From Sepiola atlantica (lineage: Eukaryota > Mollusca > Cephalopoda > Sepiida > Sepiolidae): DNA of 64,000 bases. Under the pieces are notes generated by a model. That model was not told the origin of the DNA. It did not search any database and was given only the letters and a program-made list of their open reading frames with translations. Location of the stretch: positions 42,890,484 through 42,954,483 of the forward strand of contig OY744544.1 of assembly GCA_963556195.1 (NCBI GenBank), written 5' to 3'. Below, piece by piece: positions 12,501-23,599 of the stretch. The translations under genes and the position numbers were made by a program. Each line of letters starts with the position of its first letter. The stretch's first letter is position 1.

Positions 12501-12983
12501 CTGCCCCTCTATGGCAGACTACGCAGAGATGGCTTAAGGGACGTCCCCTTATGCCCGCGCTGTGAAGACGACGAAGAAGAAACGGCCGAGCACGCCTTTT
12601 TCACCTGCAGCAAAGTTCGACGTCTCTGGGAGTATGTCGGAGAGGTGACGGCTCGCATCGACGCCGAGCAGCCGATGGTCCTGGATGTCGCATCTGTCAT
12701 CAACAACGCAGCTCCGCAATGGACGGGGGAAAAACGAATGGTGTTTCTGACCATCCTAGCCGTAGCGAGACTAGTGACGTGGGTTACACGTCTTGATGAG
12801 GTTCATGGGGTTGGATCGGTTTCGGATCGCGATCTGGTAGTTTACTTTAAACATCAACTTAAAGTGAAAATCAGATGCGATTGGAAGCGATTACATCGCA
12901 TGGATTTCAATAGGAGATGGGTGCATGACACTAGTTTGTGCATCCGACGAGGCGCCAAGTTTGAGTTCGTGTTCCCTCCATAG
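9543..12983 (+). CDS. LINE 1 ORF2: endonuclease / reverse transcriptase, intact
   Basis: The 1146-residue polyprotein nicks the target and primes reverse transcription of the element RNA at it. The N-terminal apurinic-type endonuclease (about residues 1-230) shows WNVRG (N12), IEETH (E41), VYAPN, MGDWNA and LGHSDH with the catalytic Asp/His pair. The central reverse transcriptase shows KSPGLDGLPYEMY, DDYRPITLLNTELK, INLDQSKAFDR (motif A), RQGCPLSPLLYILALEP and FADDV (motif C, about residue 694). A C-terminal zinc-binding motif, CPRCEDDEEETAEHAFFTC, lies near residue 1004. There are no internal stops. The ATG overlaps the ORF1 stop, so translation may depend on termination-reinitiation. Catalytic residues are present, so the protein could still be functional, although this copy is 5'-truncated. 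Confidence 0.93.
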   Translation: MGITNLNLACWNVRGMRSRGKAARVLRDLVARKVDVAAIEETHFCSYGDCDVLTDDFDVYSAYGDVRRSGISVMVRRSLSANVSVVHTDAAGRLVVVDVAVENSEFRIVAVYAPNIAGERVSFFRRLEAFLGGPERVVLMGDWNAILDPKIDKVGGNRGSAWCESSLSDLMASCDLVDRFRVDHPGREMWTWYTSAAFCPSTYLDRMLVRRGDIDFLSCPTFTMLGHSDHKLVMARLNLSDRPRLAGYWKFNTSLLEIRDFREQLTLLLQQGLVGVVIGSRYWVKTKARVRSFCVRYSQRLAQDRARTQKQAEDKMTRAVAGGDPLEIALITGDLNRLASERYEGQVVRARLKKVSNEAVNVDAVERKAALRRGSDGYIRKVKNLEGHTLVSTREICEGFREHLEERFTQLPRLRGQEFDSYLADSPRLEAARAAGCDGRITEGEIVTALKQVGLNKSPGLDGLPYEMYLRLSPMFVPILKDVFNHWFAQESIPGQVTKGVVTLLKKGDQPGGGNLDDYRPITLLNTELKILARVLANRLQVVIGDLIKPEQNFAVKGRSIQNNLHLIRMIIEGTEDDAEAALINLDQSKAFDRVDHGFLKAVLAAAGFGPDFRRWISILYDSPTAVVQVNGKRSESFVVSRSVRQGCPLSPLLYILALEPFLRKLRDQATTPVLRGIAIPPRKARVRVSAFADDVTVFVSSRTDIRTVIKALARYEEVTGAIVNRSKSNGLRLGAWSGETALPGDFSWSDGPVRILGVWFGPGLQLEKNWSEVQTKVESSVQAWIRRKLSLKGRAEACATYVFPLILYRLSVLPLPAARLHAFTRLLFSLLWKGRKAYVRRQVCTQVPSVGGLGMPDLASHRHAERLAFLSRTLMEDTPWVPAVGSAFPNLIPDLSVEGRRRPRGEPLFFAECRAALRALPGSSNLARSRKRLYRDLVEGTASDPLEERLGWSREESRSQWSWAPGQSYLNNSEYSLTWRLVRNALPLYGRLRRDGLRDVPLCPRCEDDEEETAEHAFFTCSKVRRLWEYVGEVTARIDAEQPMVLDVASVINNAAPQWTGEKRMVFLTILAVARLVTWVTRLDEVHGVGSVSDRDLVVYFKHQLKVKIRCDWKRLHRMDFNRRWVHDTSLCIRRGAKFEFVFPP

Positions 12984-13737
12984 TTATGGCACACGCGGTA
13001 CTAGGTTCTACGGAACCCACCCCTGTAGACTTTTTTAATTAAAAGAGCAACTCTTAACTAGTAGGAATGAGAGATATCCTGTCCCTATATTATTTTTGCC
13101 GGCACTAGAGAGCTTCCAAAGATTCCCACTTCCATTTTTTACTTTGTCCCCGGTCGCTTGAAACCTTTGGCATTACCATCTTGGAAGCCGCCATCCACCC
13201 CAGATCCCATTCCCGATGAAGTTATTTTTGAATACCCCTCTTTTAAATTCCCACTCCCATTTAGGGACTGACCCGCTTGTTTTCGGTCTTGGGGCCGGAA
13301 AACAGCGGGTGGTCCAACACTTAGCAACGAGGGAAAGACGGGCCATACTAACCCCCCTTTTTTATCATTTTATTTGGTTCTTTATTTTTCTTTCTTTTTT
13401 GGGTGTTTTTAATAATTTTTTCCCACTCCCACGATAATTATTATTTACAACGGAAAATTTTTGGGATATGTTAAGTAGGGATCCATCCACAGAGTGAATG
13501 CGGTATTTTGGTGCAAGAAACTGGTTAAGAGTAAGAAAAAGTTTTTATTTTCTGTTTTTGTTGTATTTTTGTTGGAAATAAAAAATGTTAAATGCTTGTG
13601 TCACTTATCCCCGACCCCCCCTCCCCCTACATCCCGGGCGCTATGCCTAAGGTCTGGTGAGTTCCCTAAGGTTTGTAAAATCTCCATCTGTAGATAAAGA
13701 TGGAGGTTGTCCGAGGGAATTCACCGGCCTAAATAAC
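12984..13737 (+). other. LINE 1 3' UTR with terminal double hairpin
   Basis: AT-rich untranslated region with runs of T. The last ~85 bases form an outer stem (13656-13666 with 13715-13725, GGTGAGTTCCC / GGGAATTCACC, one G-U pair). The inner stem (13682-13689 with 13698-13705, CTCCATCT / AGATGGAG) is perfect. LINEs of this kind are primed from their 3' end, so this may be the RNA structure recognised by ORF2. Comparison with LINE 2/3 shows a compensatory change in the inner stem. Confidence 0.7.
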
Positions 13738-13927
13738 TTCTCGGCAATTTGCCTTGAGATCAAGTGTATTATCCGATAGGTGTCGGTTTTACACTGTCAA
13801 ATCAAAAATCAGATTATCATTTTATTTTTTAATCCCTTTTCCTTTTGGGAATTTCATCTCCCCTAAAGTACAGGCTAATACCCTCGGTCGGGATCTCACC
13901 GACGATTACTTATACTCCTCCCCCTCC
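13738..13927 (+). repeat. Right target-site duplication of LINE 1 and degraded U2-headed SINE head, start of unit B
   Basis: TTCTCGGCAATTTGCCTT, then GAGATCAAGTGTATTATCC, resembles a mutated U2 5' end. A non-U2 stretch follows (GGTGTCGGTTTTACACTG), then the 51-bp minisatellite. The same block follows LINE 3 at 36729-36925, where it abuts an undamaged U2 5' fragment, so the pre-insertion arrangement is visible there. Confidence 0.65.
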
Positions 13928-14492
13928 CCTGAATTTCACCTGGGGCGTTCACACCGGCGAATGCTGACACTCCACCTCCCCAAGTTTCGCCTGAGGCGCT
14001 CATCCGGCGAATGCCGACACTCCCCCTCCCCAGATTTGGCCTGAGGCGCTCATACCGGCGAATGCCGACATTCCTCCTCCCCAGATTTGGCCTGGGGCGC
14101 TCATACCGGCGAATGCCGACATTCCTCCTCCCCAGATTTGGCCTGAGGCGCTCATACCGGTGAATGCCGACATTCCCCCTCCCCAGATTTGGCCTGAGGC
14201 GCTCATACCGGCGAATGCCGACATTCCTCTTCCCCAGATTTGGCTGAGGCGCTCATACCGGCGAATGCCGACATTCCCCCTCCCCAGATTTCGCCTGAGG
14301 CGCTCATACCGGCGAATGCCGACATTCCTCCTCCCCAGATTTCGCCTAGGGCGCTCATACCGGCGAATGCCGACATTCCCCCTCCCCAGATTTGGCCTGA
14401 GGCACCCCACCGCCGAATGCCGACATTCCCCCTCCGCAGATTTGGCCTGTGGCGCTCACATCGGTGAATGCCGACATTCCCCCCCCCTCCCC
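13928..14492. repeat. 51-bp minisatellite, unit B
   Basis: About eleven units at a precise 51-bp step (CATACCGGCG at 14051, 14102, 14153), with CTGAGGCGCTCATACCGGCG, AATGCCGACATTCC and CCCCAGATTTGGC. Because 51 is a multiple of 3, frames stay open on both strands (for example minus 14000-14410), giving false repeat proteins. Confidence 0.92.
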
Positions 14493-14929
14493 CCCATTTG
14501 GCCTGAGATGAGGAGGTAATGCCTGGGAGTATTATATCAGGATAACAGAACGGCCATAGTGAGGAAGGGAGGGGGGAAGAAATATTAGCGTCTATTAATA
14601 ATTAAGAAAGAAAGGGTGGGAGTGAGAGGGAAAGAAGAAAGAAAGGAAAAAAAATGGTTGTAGTGTGAGTGAATTTCCTCCCGCCACTCCCTTACTCTGA
14701 CGTCATATCTAGTTTATCGTGACTTTGCATTATTTTTCTTCTCAAATTAGTATAAATAACGTTGAAAAATGGAGTTAAAAGCCACCCCCCATTGGAGAAA
14801 AGTGCTCAGTCGACCCCGGAAGAGTCAATTTTTTTTTCCGGTTCCGAGATATTAGACGCGCCTGGGCTGGCCGGTCGGAATGATGTCACCCGTGTGACCA
14901 TGTGTTGGGTACTTTCGGAGGAGAAGCTT
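14493..14929. repeat. Conserved unit spacer, copy B
   Basis: Second copy of the spacer at 171-575, same order and flanks, with few differences. One is an extra GACTT before TGCATTATTTTTCTTC, which unit C shares. No supported coding content. Confidence 0.8.
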
Positions 14930-14960
14930 TACATACATACATACATACATACATCCATAC
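14930..14960. repeat. (TACA)n microsatellite, unit B
   Basis: About seven TACA units ending TCCATACAGACAGG, shorter than in units A and C. Confidence 0.95.
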
Positions 14961-15280
14961 AGACAGGTGGGATTTATATAATAGACTAGCGGGGCTACCC
15001 GGCGTTGCTCGGGGTCATAAAAACATAATTGAAGAAAAATCGCGTGGGTAACATCTTTATATTAAAACTTCTATTTCTCTCCCTCTCTCTCTATAGCTGT
15101 CTCTTTATCTTTCTACTTTTATCTACCCTGGTCGCTACTTTTAAATTTTGCCTTTTGCGAAAGCTGTTCCTTCCCCACCATTTCATCCTACGTTTCACAG
15201 GGCAATAGTATGACTTATTTCTATTAAAAGTACCACCACTGTCTGCGCCTTCTATATAGGTACCGGTGTTCATACTATAT
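14961..15280. repeat. Unit spacer downstream of (TACA)n, copy B
   Basis: Matches 613-960, including GACTAGCGGGGCTACCCGGC, GTACCACCACTGTCTGCGCC (compare 893-915) and CTATATAGGTAC. Homology with unit A stops where the minisatellite slot begins. Confidence 0.75.
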
Positions 15281-17010
15281 ATTTTGAATCCCCTCATGAT
15301 TTCCTTCATCATTTTAACTCCCCTCGTTGTATTCATCATTTTCGATCTCCTCATACTATTAATCATTTTCAATCCCCTCATAATATTCTTCATCATTTTC
15401 AATCTCCTCATACTATTAATCATTTTCAATCCCCTCATAATATTCTTCATCATTTTCAATCCTCTCGTAATATTCCTCATCATTTTCAATCCGGTCATGA
15501 TATTCTTAATAATTTTCAATCCTCTCATGATATTCTTCATTTTTTCAATCCTCTCATGATATTCTTCATTATTTTCAATCCCCTCATGATATTCTTCATC
15601 ATTTTCAATCCCCTCATGATATTCTTCATCATTTTCAATCCTCTCATGGTATATTTCATCATTTTCGATCCCCTCATGATATTCTTCTCATTTTCAATCC
15701 CCTCATGATATTATTCATCATTTTCAATCCTCTCACGGTATTCTTCATAATTTCCAATCCTGTCAGTCTATTCTTCATAATTTCCAATCCTGTCAGTCTA
15801 TTCTTCATAATTTCCAATCCTCTCATGACATTCTTCATCATTTTCAATCCTCTCATGACATTCTTCATCATTTTCAATCCTCTCATGACATTCTTCATCA
15901 TTTTCAATCCTCTCATGACATTCTTCATCATTTTCAATCCTCTCATGACATTCTTCATCATTTTCAATCCCCTCATGACAGTCTTCATCATTTTCAATCC
16001 TCTCATGATAGTCTTCATCATTTTCAATCCTCTCATGATAGTCTTCATCATTTTCAATCCTCTCATGATAGTCTTCATCATTTTCAATCCTCTCATGATA
16101 GTCTTCATCATTTTCAATCCTCTCATGATAGTCTTCATCATTTTCAATCCTCTCATGATAGTCTTCATCATTTTCAATCCTCTCATGATAGTCTTCATCA
16201 TTTTCAATCCTCTCATGATAGTCTTCATCATTTTCAATCCTCTCATGATAGTCTTCATCATTTTCAATCCTCTCATGATAGTCTTCATCATTTTCAATCC
16301 TCTCATGATAGTCTTCATCATTTTCAATCCTCTCATGATAGTCTTCATCATTTTCAAACTTCTCATGATAGTCTTCATCATTTTCAATCCTCTCATGATA
16401 TTCTTCATCATTTTCAATCCTCTCATGATATTCTTCATCATTTTCAATCCCTCATGATATTATTCATCATTTTAAATTCCCTCATGGTATTCTTCATCAT
16501 TTCCAATCCTGTCAGTCTATCCTTCTTCATTTTAAATCCTCTCATGATAGTCTTCATCATTTTCAATCCTCTCATGACATTCTTCATCATTTTCAATCCC
16601 CTTATGATAGTCTTCATCATTTTCAATCCCCTCATGATAGTCTTTATCATTTTCAATCCCCTCATGATAGTGTACATCATTTTCAATCCCCTCATGATAG
16701 TGTACATCATTTTCAATCCCCTCATGATAGTCTTCATCATTTTCAATCCCCTCATGATAGTCTTCATCATTTTCAATCCCCTCATGATAGTCTTCATCAT
16801 TTTCAATCCCCTCATGATAGTCTTTATCATTTTCAATCCCCTCATGATAGTGTACATCATTTTCAATCCCCTCATGATAGTGTACATCATTTTCAATCCC
16901 CTCATGATAGTCTTCATCATTTTCAATCCCCTCATGATAGTCTTCATCATTTTCAATCCTCTCATGATAGTCTTCATCATTTTCAATCCTCTCATGATAG
17001 TCTTTATCAT
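15281..17010. repeat. 30-bp minisatellite (TTTTCAATCCTCTCATGATA family)
   Basis: About 58 units of 30 bp: TTTTCAATCC, (C/T)CTCATGATAG, TCTTCATCA. Subtypes form blocks: GACATTC units at 15820-15975, GATAGTC units at 15990-16380, and paired GTGTACATC units at 16670-16710 and 16850-16890. The unit length is a multiple of 3, so frames of 200-257 codons remain open on both strands (MMKTIMRGLK on minus, IVFIIFNPLM on plus). The minus frames also run across the satellite junction. No promoter, splice signal or codon evidence supports a gene. The array stops at CTTTATCAT and the 179-bp satellite begins mid-monomer. Confidence 0.95.
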
Positions 17011-20000
17011 AGCTCTATCTAGGATATTGAGCACTTTTCTCTCGGACAACACCGAGTACTTTGAAAATCAAGGAGGCCTCATGAGTACTACTGAAATCAC
17101 TTACGTATCCTCTCTCCTTCTGATCTGCAAAATAGTCCAAAGGGGAACAAAGATGGCGTTAAAATATTTTCCAAACCTATCACTACAGTAGCTCTATCTA
17201 GGACATTGAGCACTTTTCTCCCGGCCAACGCCGAGTACTTTGATAATCAAGGATGCCTCCTGAGGACTACTGAAATCACTTAGGTATCCTCTCTCCTTCT
17301 GATCTGCGAAATAGTCCAAAGGGGAACGAAGATGGCGTTGAAATATTTTCCAAACCTATCACTACTATAGCTCTATCTAGTACATTGAGCACTTTTCTCC
17401 CGGACAACGCCGAGTACTTTAATAATAAAGGAGGCCTCCTGAGGACTACTGAAATCACTTAGGTGTCCTCTCTCCTACTGATCTGCGAAATAGTCCAAAG
17501 GGGAACGAATATGGCGTTAAAATATTTTCTAAACCTATCACTACAGTAGCTCTATATAGGACATTGAGCATTTTTTTTCCCGGAAAGCGCCGAGTACTTT
17601 GAAAATCAAAGAGGCCTCCTGGGGACAACTGAAATCAGTTAGGTATCCTCCCTCCTTTTCATCTGCAAAATTGTCCAAAGGGGAAAGAAGATGGCGTTAA
17701 AATATTTTCTAAACCTATCACTACAGTAGCTCTATCTAGGATATTGAGCACTTTTCTCCCGGACAACGCCGAGTACTTTGAAAATCAAGGTTGCCTCCTG
17801 AGCACTACGTAAATTACTTAGGTATCCTCCCTCCTTTTCATCTGCAAAATAGTCCAAAGGGGATCGAAGATGGCGTTAAAATATTTTCCAAACCTATCAC
17901 TACAGTAGCTCTATCTAGGATATTGAGCACTTTTCTCCCGGACAACGCCGAGTACTTTGAAAATCAAGGAGGCCTCCTGAGCACTACTGAAATTACTTAG
18001 GTATCCTCCCTCCTTTTCATCTGCAAAATAGTCCAAAGGGGAACGAATATGGCGTTAAAATATTTTCCAAACCTATCACTACAGTAGCTCTATCTAGGAT
18101 ATTGAGCACTTTTCTCCCGGACAACGCCGAGTACTTTGAAAATCAAGGAGGCCTCCTGAGCACTACTGAAATTACTTAGGTATCCTCCCTCCTTTTCATC
18201 TGCAAAATAGTCCAAAGGGGAACGAAGATGGCGTTAAAATATTTTCCAAACCTATCACTACAGTAGCTCTATCTAGGATATTGAGCACTTTTCTCCCGGA
18301 CAACGCCGAGTACTTTGAAAATCAAGGAGGCCTCATGAGCACTACTGAAATTACTTAGGTATCCTCCCTCCTTTTCATCTGCAAAATAGTCCAAATAGGA
18401 ACGAAGATGGCGTTAAAATATTTTCTAAACCTATCACTACAGTAGCTCTATCTTGGATATTGAGCCCTTTTCTCCCGGACAACGCCGAGTACATGAAAAT
18501 CAAGGAGGCTTTCTGAGCACTACTGAAATTACTTAGGTATCCTCCCTCCTTTTCATCTGCAAAATAGTCCAAAGGGGAACGAAGATGGCGTTAAAATATT
18601 TTCCAAACCTATCACTACAGTAGCTCTATCTAGGATATTGAGCACTTTTCTCCCGGACAACGCCGAGTACTTTGAAAATCAAGGAGGCCTCCTGAGCACT
18701 ACTGAAATTACTTAGGTATCCTCCCTCATTTTCATCTGCAAAATAGTCCAAAGGGGAACGAAGATGGCGTTAAAATATTTTCCAAACCTATCACTACAGT
18801 AGCTCTATCTAGGATATTGAGCACTTTTCTCCCGGACAACGCCGAGTACTTTGAAAATCAAGGAGGCCTCATGAGCACTACTGAAATTACTTAGGTATCC
18901 TCCCTCCTTTTCATCTGCAAAATAGTCCAAATAGGAACGAAGATGGCGTTAAAATATTTTCCAAACCTATCACTACAGTAGCTCTATCTAGGATATTGAG
19001 CGCTTTTCTCCCGGACAACGCCGAATAATTTGAAAATCAAGGAGGCCTCCTGAGCACTACGTAAATTACTTAGGTATCCTCCCTCCTTTTCATCTGCAAA
19101 ATAGTCCAAAGGGGATCGAAGATGGCGTTAAAATATTTTCCAAACCTATCACTACAGTAGCTCTATCTAGGATATTGAGCACTTTTCTCTCGGACAACGC
19201 CGAGTACTTTGAAAATCAAGGAGGCCTCCTGAGCACTACTGAAATTACTTAGGTATCCTCCCTCCTTTTCATCTGCAAAATAGTCCAAAGGGGAACGAAG
19301 ATGACGTTAAAATATTTTCCAAACCTATCACTACAGTAGCTCTATCTAGGATATTGAGCACTTTTCTCCCGGACAACGCCGAGTACTTTGAAAATCAAGG
19401 AGGCCTCCTGAGCACTACTGAAATTACTTAGGTATCCTCCCTCCTTTTCATCTGCAAAATAGTCCAAAGGGGAACGAAGATGGCGTTAAAATATTTTCCA
19501 AACCTATCACTACAGTAGCTCTATCTAGGATATTGAGCACTTTTCTCCCGGACAACGCCGAGTACTTTGAAAATCAAGGAGGCCTCCTGAGCACTACTGA
19601 AATTACTTAGGTATCCTCCCTCCTTTTCATCTGCAAAATAGTCCAAAGGGGAACGAAGATGGCGTTAAAATATTTTCCAAACCTATCACTACAGTAGCTC
19701 TATCTAGGATATTGAGCACTTTTCTCCCGGACAACGCCGAGTACTTTGAAAATCAAGGAGGCCTCCTGAGCACTACTGAAATTACTTAGGTATCCTCCCT
19801 CCTTTTCATCTGCAAAATTGTCCAAAGGGGAACGAAGATGGCGTTAAAATATTTTCCAAACCTATCACTACAGTAGCTCTATCTAGGATATTGAGCACTT
19901 TTCTCCCGGACAACGCCGAGTACTTTGAAAATCAAGGAGGCCTCCTGAGAACTACTGAAATTACTTAGGTATCCTCCCTCCTTTTCATCTGCAAAATAGT

Positions 20001-23000
20001 CCAAAGGGGAACGAAGATGGCGTTAAAATATTTTCCAAACCTATCACTACAGTAGCTCTATCTAGGATATTGAGCACTTTTCTCCCGGACAACGCCGAGT
20101 ACTTTGAAAATCAAGGAGGCCTCCTGAGAACTACTGAAATTACTTAGGTATCCTCCCTCCTTTTCATCTGCAAAATAGTCCAAAGGGGAACGAAGATGGC
20201 GTTAAAATATTTTCCAAACCTATCACTACAGTAGCTCTATCTAGGATATTGAGCACTTTTCTCCCGGACAACGCCGAGTACTTTGAAAATCAAGGAGGCC
20301 TCCTGAGCACTACTGAAATTACTTAGGTATCCTCCCTCCTTTTCATCTGCAAAATAGTCCAAAGGGGAACGAAGATGGCGTTAAAATATTTTCCAAACCT
20401 ATCACTACAGTAGCTCTATCTAGGATATTGAGCGCTTTTCTCCCGGACAACGCCGAATACTTTGAAAATCAAGGAGGCCTCCTGAGCACTACGTATATTA
20501 CTTAGGTATCCTCCCTCCTTTTCATCTGCAAAATAGTCCAAAGGGGATCGAAGATGGCGTTAAAATATTTTCCAAACCTATCACTACAGTAGCTCTATCT
20601 AGGATATTAAGCACTTTTCTCCCGGACAACGCCGAGTACTTTGAAAATCAAGGAGGCCTCCTGAGAACTACTGAAATTACTTAGGTATCCTCCCTCCTTT
20701 TCATCTGCAAAATAGTCCAAAGGGGAACGAAGATGGCGTTAAAATATTTTCCAAACCTATCACTACAGTAGCTCTATCTAGGATATTGAGCACTTTTCTC
20801 CCGGACAACGCCGAGTACTTTGAAAATCAAGAAGGCCTCCTGAGAACTACTGAAATGTCTTAGGTATCCTCCCTCCTTTTCATCTGCAAAATAGTCCAAA
20901 GGGGAACGAAGATGGCGTTAAAATATTTTCCAAACCTATCACTACAGTAGCTCTATCTAGGATATTGAGCACTTTTCTCCCGGACAACGCCGAGTACTTT
21001 GTAAATCAAGGAGGCCTCCTGAGCACTACTGAAATTACTTAGGTATCCTCCCTGCTTTTCATCTGCAAAATAGTCCAAATAGGAACGAAGATGGCGTTAA
21101 AATATTTTCCAAACCTATCACTACAGTAGCTCTATCTAGGATATTGAGCGCTTTTCTCCCGGACAACGCCGAATACTTTGAAAATCAAGGAGGCCTCCTG
21201 AGCACTACGTAAATTACTTAGGTATCCTCCCTCCTTTTCATCTGCAAAATAGTCCAAAGGGGATCGAAGATGGCGTTAAAATATTTTCCAAACCTATCAC
21301 TACAGTAGCTCTATCTAGGATATTGAGCACTTTTCTCCCGGACAACGCCGAGTACTTTGAAAATCAAGGAGGCCTCCTGAGCACTACTGAAATTACTTAG
21401 GTATCCTCCCTCCTTTTCATCTGCAAAATAGTCCAAAGGGGAACGAAGATGGCGTTAAAATATTTTCCAAACCTATCACTACAGTAGCTCTATCTAGGAT
21501 ATTGAGCACTTTTCTCCCGGACAACGCCGAGTACTTTGAAAATCAAGGAGGCCTCATGAGCACTACTGAAATTACTTAGGTATCCTCCCTCCTTTTCATC
21601 TGCAAAATAGTCCAAATAGGAACGAAGATGGCGTTAAAATATTTTCCAAACCTATCACTACAGTAGCTCTATCTAGGATATTGAGCGCTTTTCTCCCGGA
21701 CAACGCCGAATAATTTGAAAATCAAGGAGGCCTCCTGAGCACTACGTAAATTACTTAGGTATCCTCCCTCCTTTTCATCTGCAAAATAGTCCAAAGGGGA
21801 TCGAAGATGGCGTTAAAATATTTTCCAAACCTATCACTACAGTAGCTCTATCTAGGATATTGAGCACTTTTCTCCCGGACAACGCCGAGTACTTTGAAAA
21901 TCAAGGAGGCCTCCTGAGCACTACTGAAATTACTTAGGTATCCTCCCTCCTTTTCATCTGCAAAATAGTCCAAATAGGAACGAAGATGGCGTTAAAATAT
22001 TTTCCAAACCTATCACTACAGTAGCTCTATCTAGGATATTGAGCGCTTTTCTCCCGGACAACGCCGAATACTTTGAAAATCAAGGAGGCCTCCTGAGCAC
22101 AACGTATATTACTTAGGTATCCTCCCTCCTTTTCATCTGCAAAATAGTCCAAAGGGGATCGAAGATGGCGTTAAAATATTTTCCAAACCTATCACTACAG
22201 TAGCTCTATCTAGGATATTGAGCACTTTTCTCCCGGACAACGCCGAGTACTTTGAAAATCAAGGAGGCCTCCTGAGAACTACTGAAATTACTTAGGTATC
22301 CTCCCTCCTTTTCATCTGCAAAATAGTCCAAAGGGGAACGAAGATGGCGTTAAAATATTTTCCAAACCTATCACTACAGTAGCTCTATCTAGGATATTGA
22401 GCACTTTTCTCCCGGACAACGCCGAGTACTTTGAAAATCAAGAAGGCCTCCTGAGAACTACTGAAATGTCTTAGGTATCCTCCCTCCTTTTCATCTGCAA
22501 AATAGTCCAAAGGGGAACGAAGATGGCGTTAAAATATTTTCCAAACCTATCACTACAGTAGCTCTATCTAGGATATTGAGCACTTTTCTCCCGGACAACG
22601 CCGAGTACTTTGAAAATCAAGGAGGCCTCCTGAGCACTACTGAAATTACTTAGGTATCCTCCCTGCTTTTCATCTGCAAAATAGTCCAAATAGGAACGAA
22701 GATGGCGTTAAAATATTTTCCAAACCTATCACTACAGTAGCTCTATCTAGGATATTGAGCGCTTTTCTCCCGGACAACGCCGAATACTTTGAAAATCAAG
22801 GAGGCCTCCTGAGCACTACGTAAATTACTTAGGTATCCTCCCTCCTTTTCATCTGCAAAATAGTCCAAAGGGGATCGAAGATGGCGTTAAAATATTTTCC
22901 AAACCTATCACTACAGTAGCTCTATCTAGGATATTGAGCACTTTTCTCCCGGACAACGCCGAGTACTTTGAAAATCAAGGAGGCCTCCTGAGCACTACTG

Positions 23001-23599
23001 AAATTACTTAGGTATCCTCCCTGCTTTTCATCTGCAAAATAGTCCAAATAGGAACGAAGATGGCGTTAAAATATTTTCCAAACCTATCACTACAGTAGCT
23101 CTATCTAGGATATTGAGCGCTTTTCTCCCGGACAACGCCGAATACTTTGAAAATCAAGGAGGCCTCCTGAGCACTACGTAAATTACTTAGGTATCCTCCC
23201 TCCTTTTCATCTGCAAAATAGTCCAAAGGGGAACGAAGATGGCGTTAAAATATTTTCCAAACCTATCACTACAGTAGCTCTATCTAGGATATTGAGCGCT
23301 TTTCTCCCGGACAACGCCGAGTACTTTGAAAACCAAGGAGGCCTCCTGAGCACTACTGAAATTACTTAGGTATCCTCCCTCCTTTTCATCTGCAAAATAG
23401 TCCAAAGGGGATCGAAGATGGCGTTAAAATATTTTCCAAACCTATCACTACAGTAGCTCTATCTAGGATATTGAGCACTTTTCTCCCGGACAACGCCGAG
23501 TACTTTGAAAATCAAGGAGGCCTCCTGAGCACTACTGAAATCAATTAGGTATCCTCACTCCTTTTCATCTGCAAAATTGTCCAAAGGGGAACGAAGATG
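17011..23599. repeat. 179-bp satellite array B
   Basis: About 37 monomers of the family seen in array A, diverged at the left and nearly identical within. Array-specific variants include ATAGGAACG, GGGGATCG, GAGCGCTTTTCTC, CGAATAATTTG and ACTACGTATATTAC. Rare variants recur at an exact 1611-bp spacing (GAAATGTCT at 20852 and 22463; CCTGCTTTT at 21051 and 22662), equal to nine monomers, so a nine-monomer block was duplicated. The array ends at GAACGAAGATG as in unit A. Confidence 0.95.

Larger units (their letters stand above)
9254..13737 (+). mobile_element. LINE 1: U2-targeted Tx1/L1-like non-LTR retrotransposon, 5'-truncated
   Basis: The element keeps the last ~95 codons of ORF1, a complete ORF2, and a 3' UTR ending in a structured CCTAAATAA tail. 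An 18-bp target-site duplication flanks it. Compared by eye with LINE 2, the middle and end of ORF2 (about 10790-12300) are nearly identical. The first ~300 bp of ORF2 and the 3' UTR differ far more, a mosaic pattern. An apurinic-type endonuclease with U2 specificity fits the Keno-type members of the Tx1 group, but clade placement needs a phylogeny. Confidence 0.9.

Noticed and set aside
1..17010. Direct repeats as possible CRISPR arrays
   Set aside because: The tandem repeats have no unique equal-length spacers and are head-to-tail minisatellites in a eukaryotic context.
15674..17191. Open frames of 200-257 codons on both strands in the 30-bp array
   Set aside because: The 30-bp unit is a multiple of 3 and lacks stops on both strands, so long frames arise from repetition alone. 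They are strictly periodic (MMKTIMRGLK / IVFIIFNPLM) and some run into satellite DNA.
2161..18572. Recurrent 60-70-codon minus-strand frames in the 179-bp satellite
   Set aside because: The same translation (VLNILDRATVVIGLENILTP) appears because the monomer is repeated. 179 is not a multiple of 3, so frames close within two monomers.
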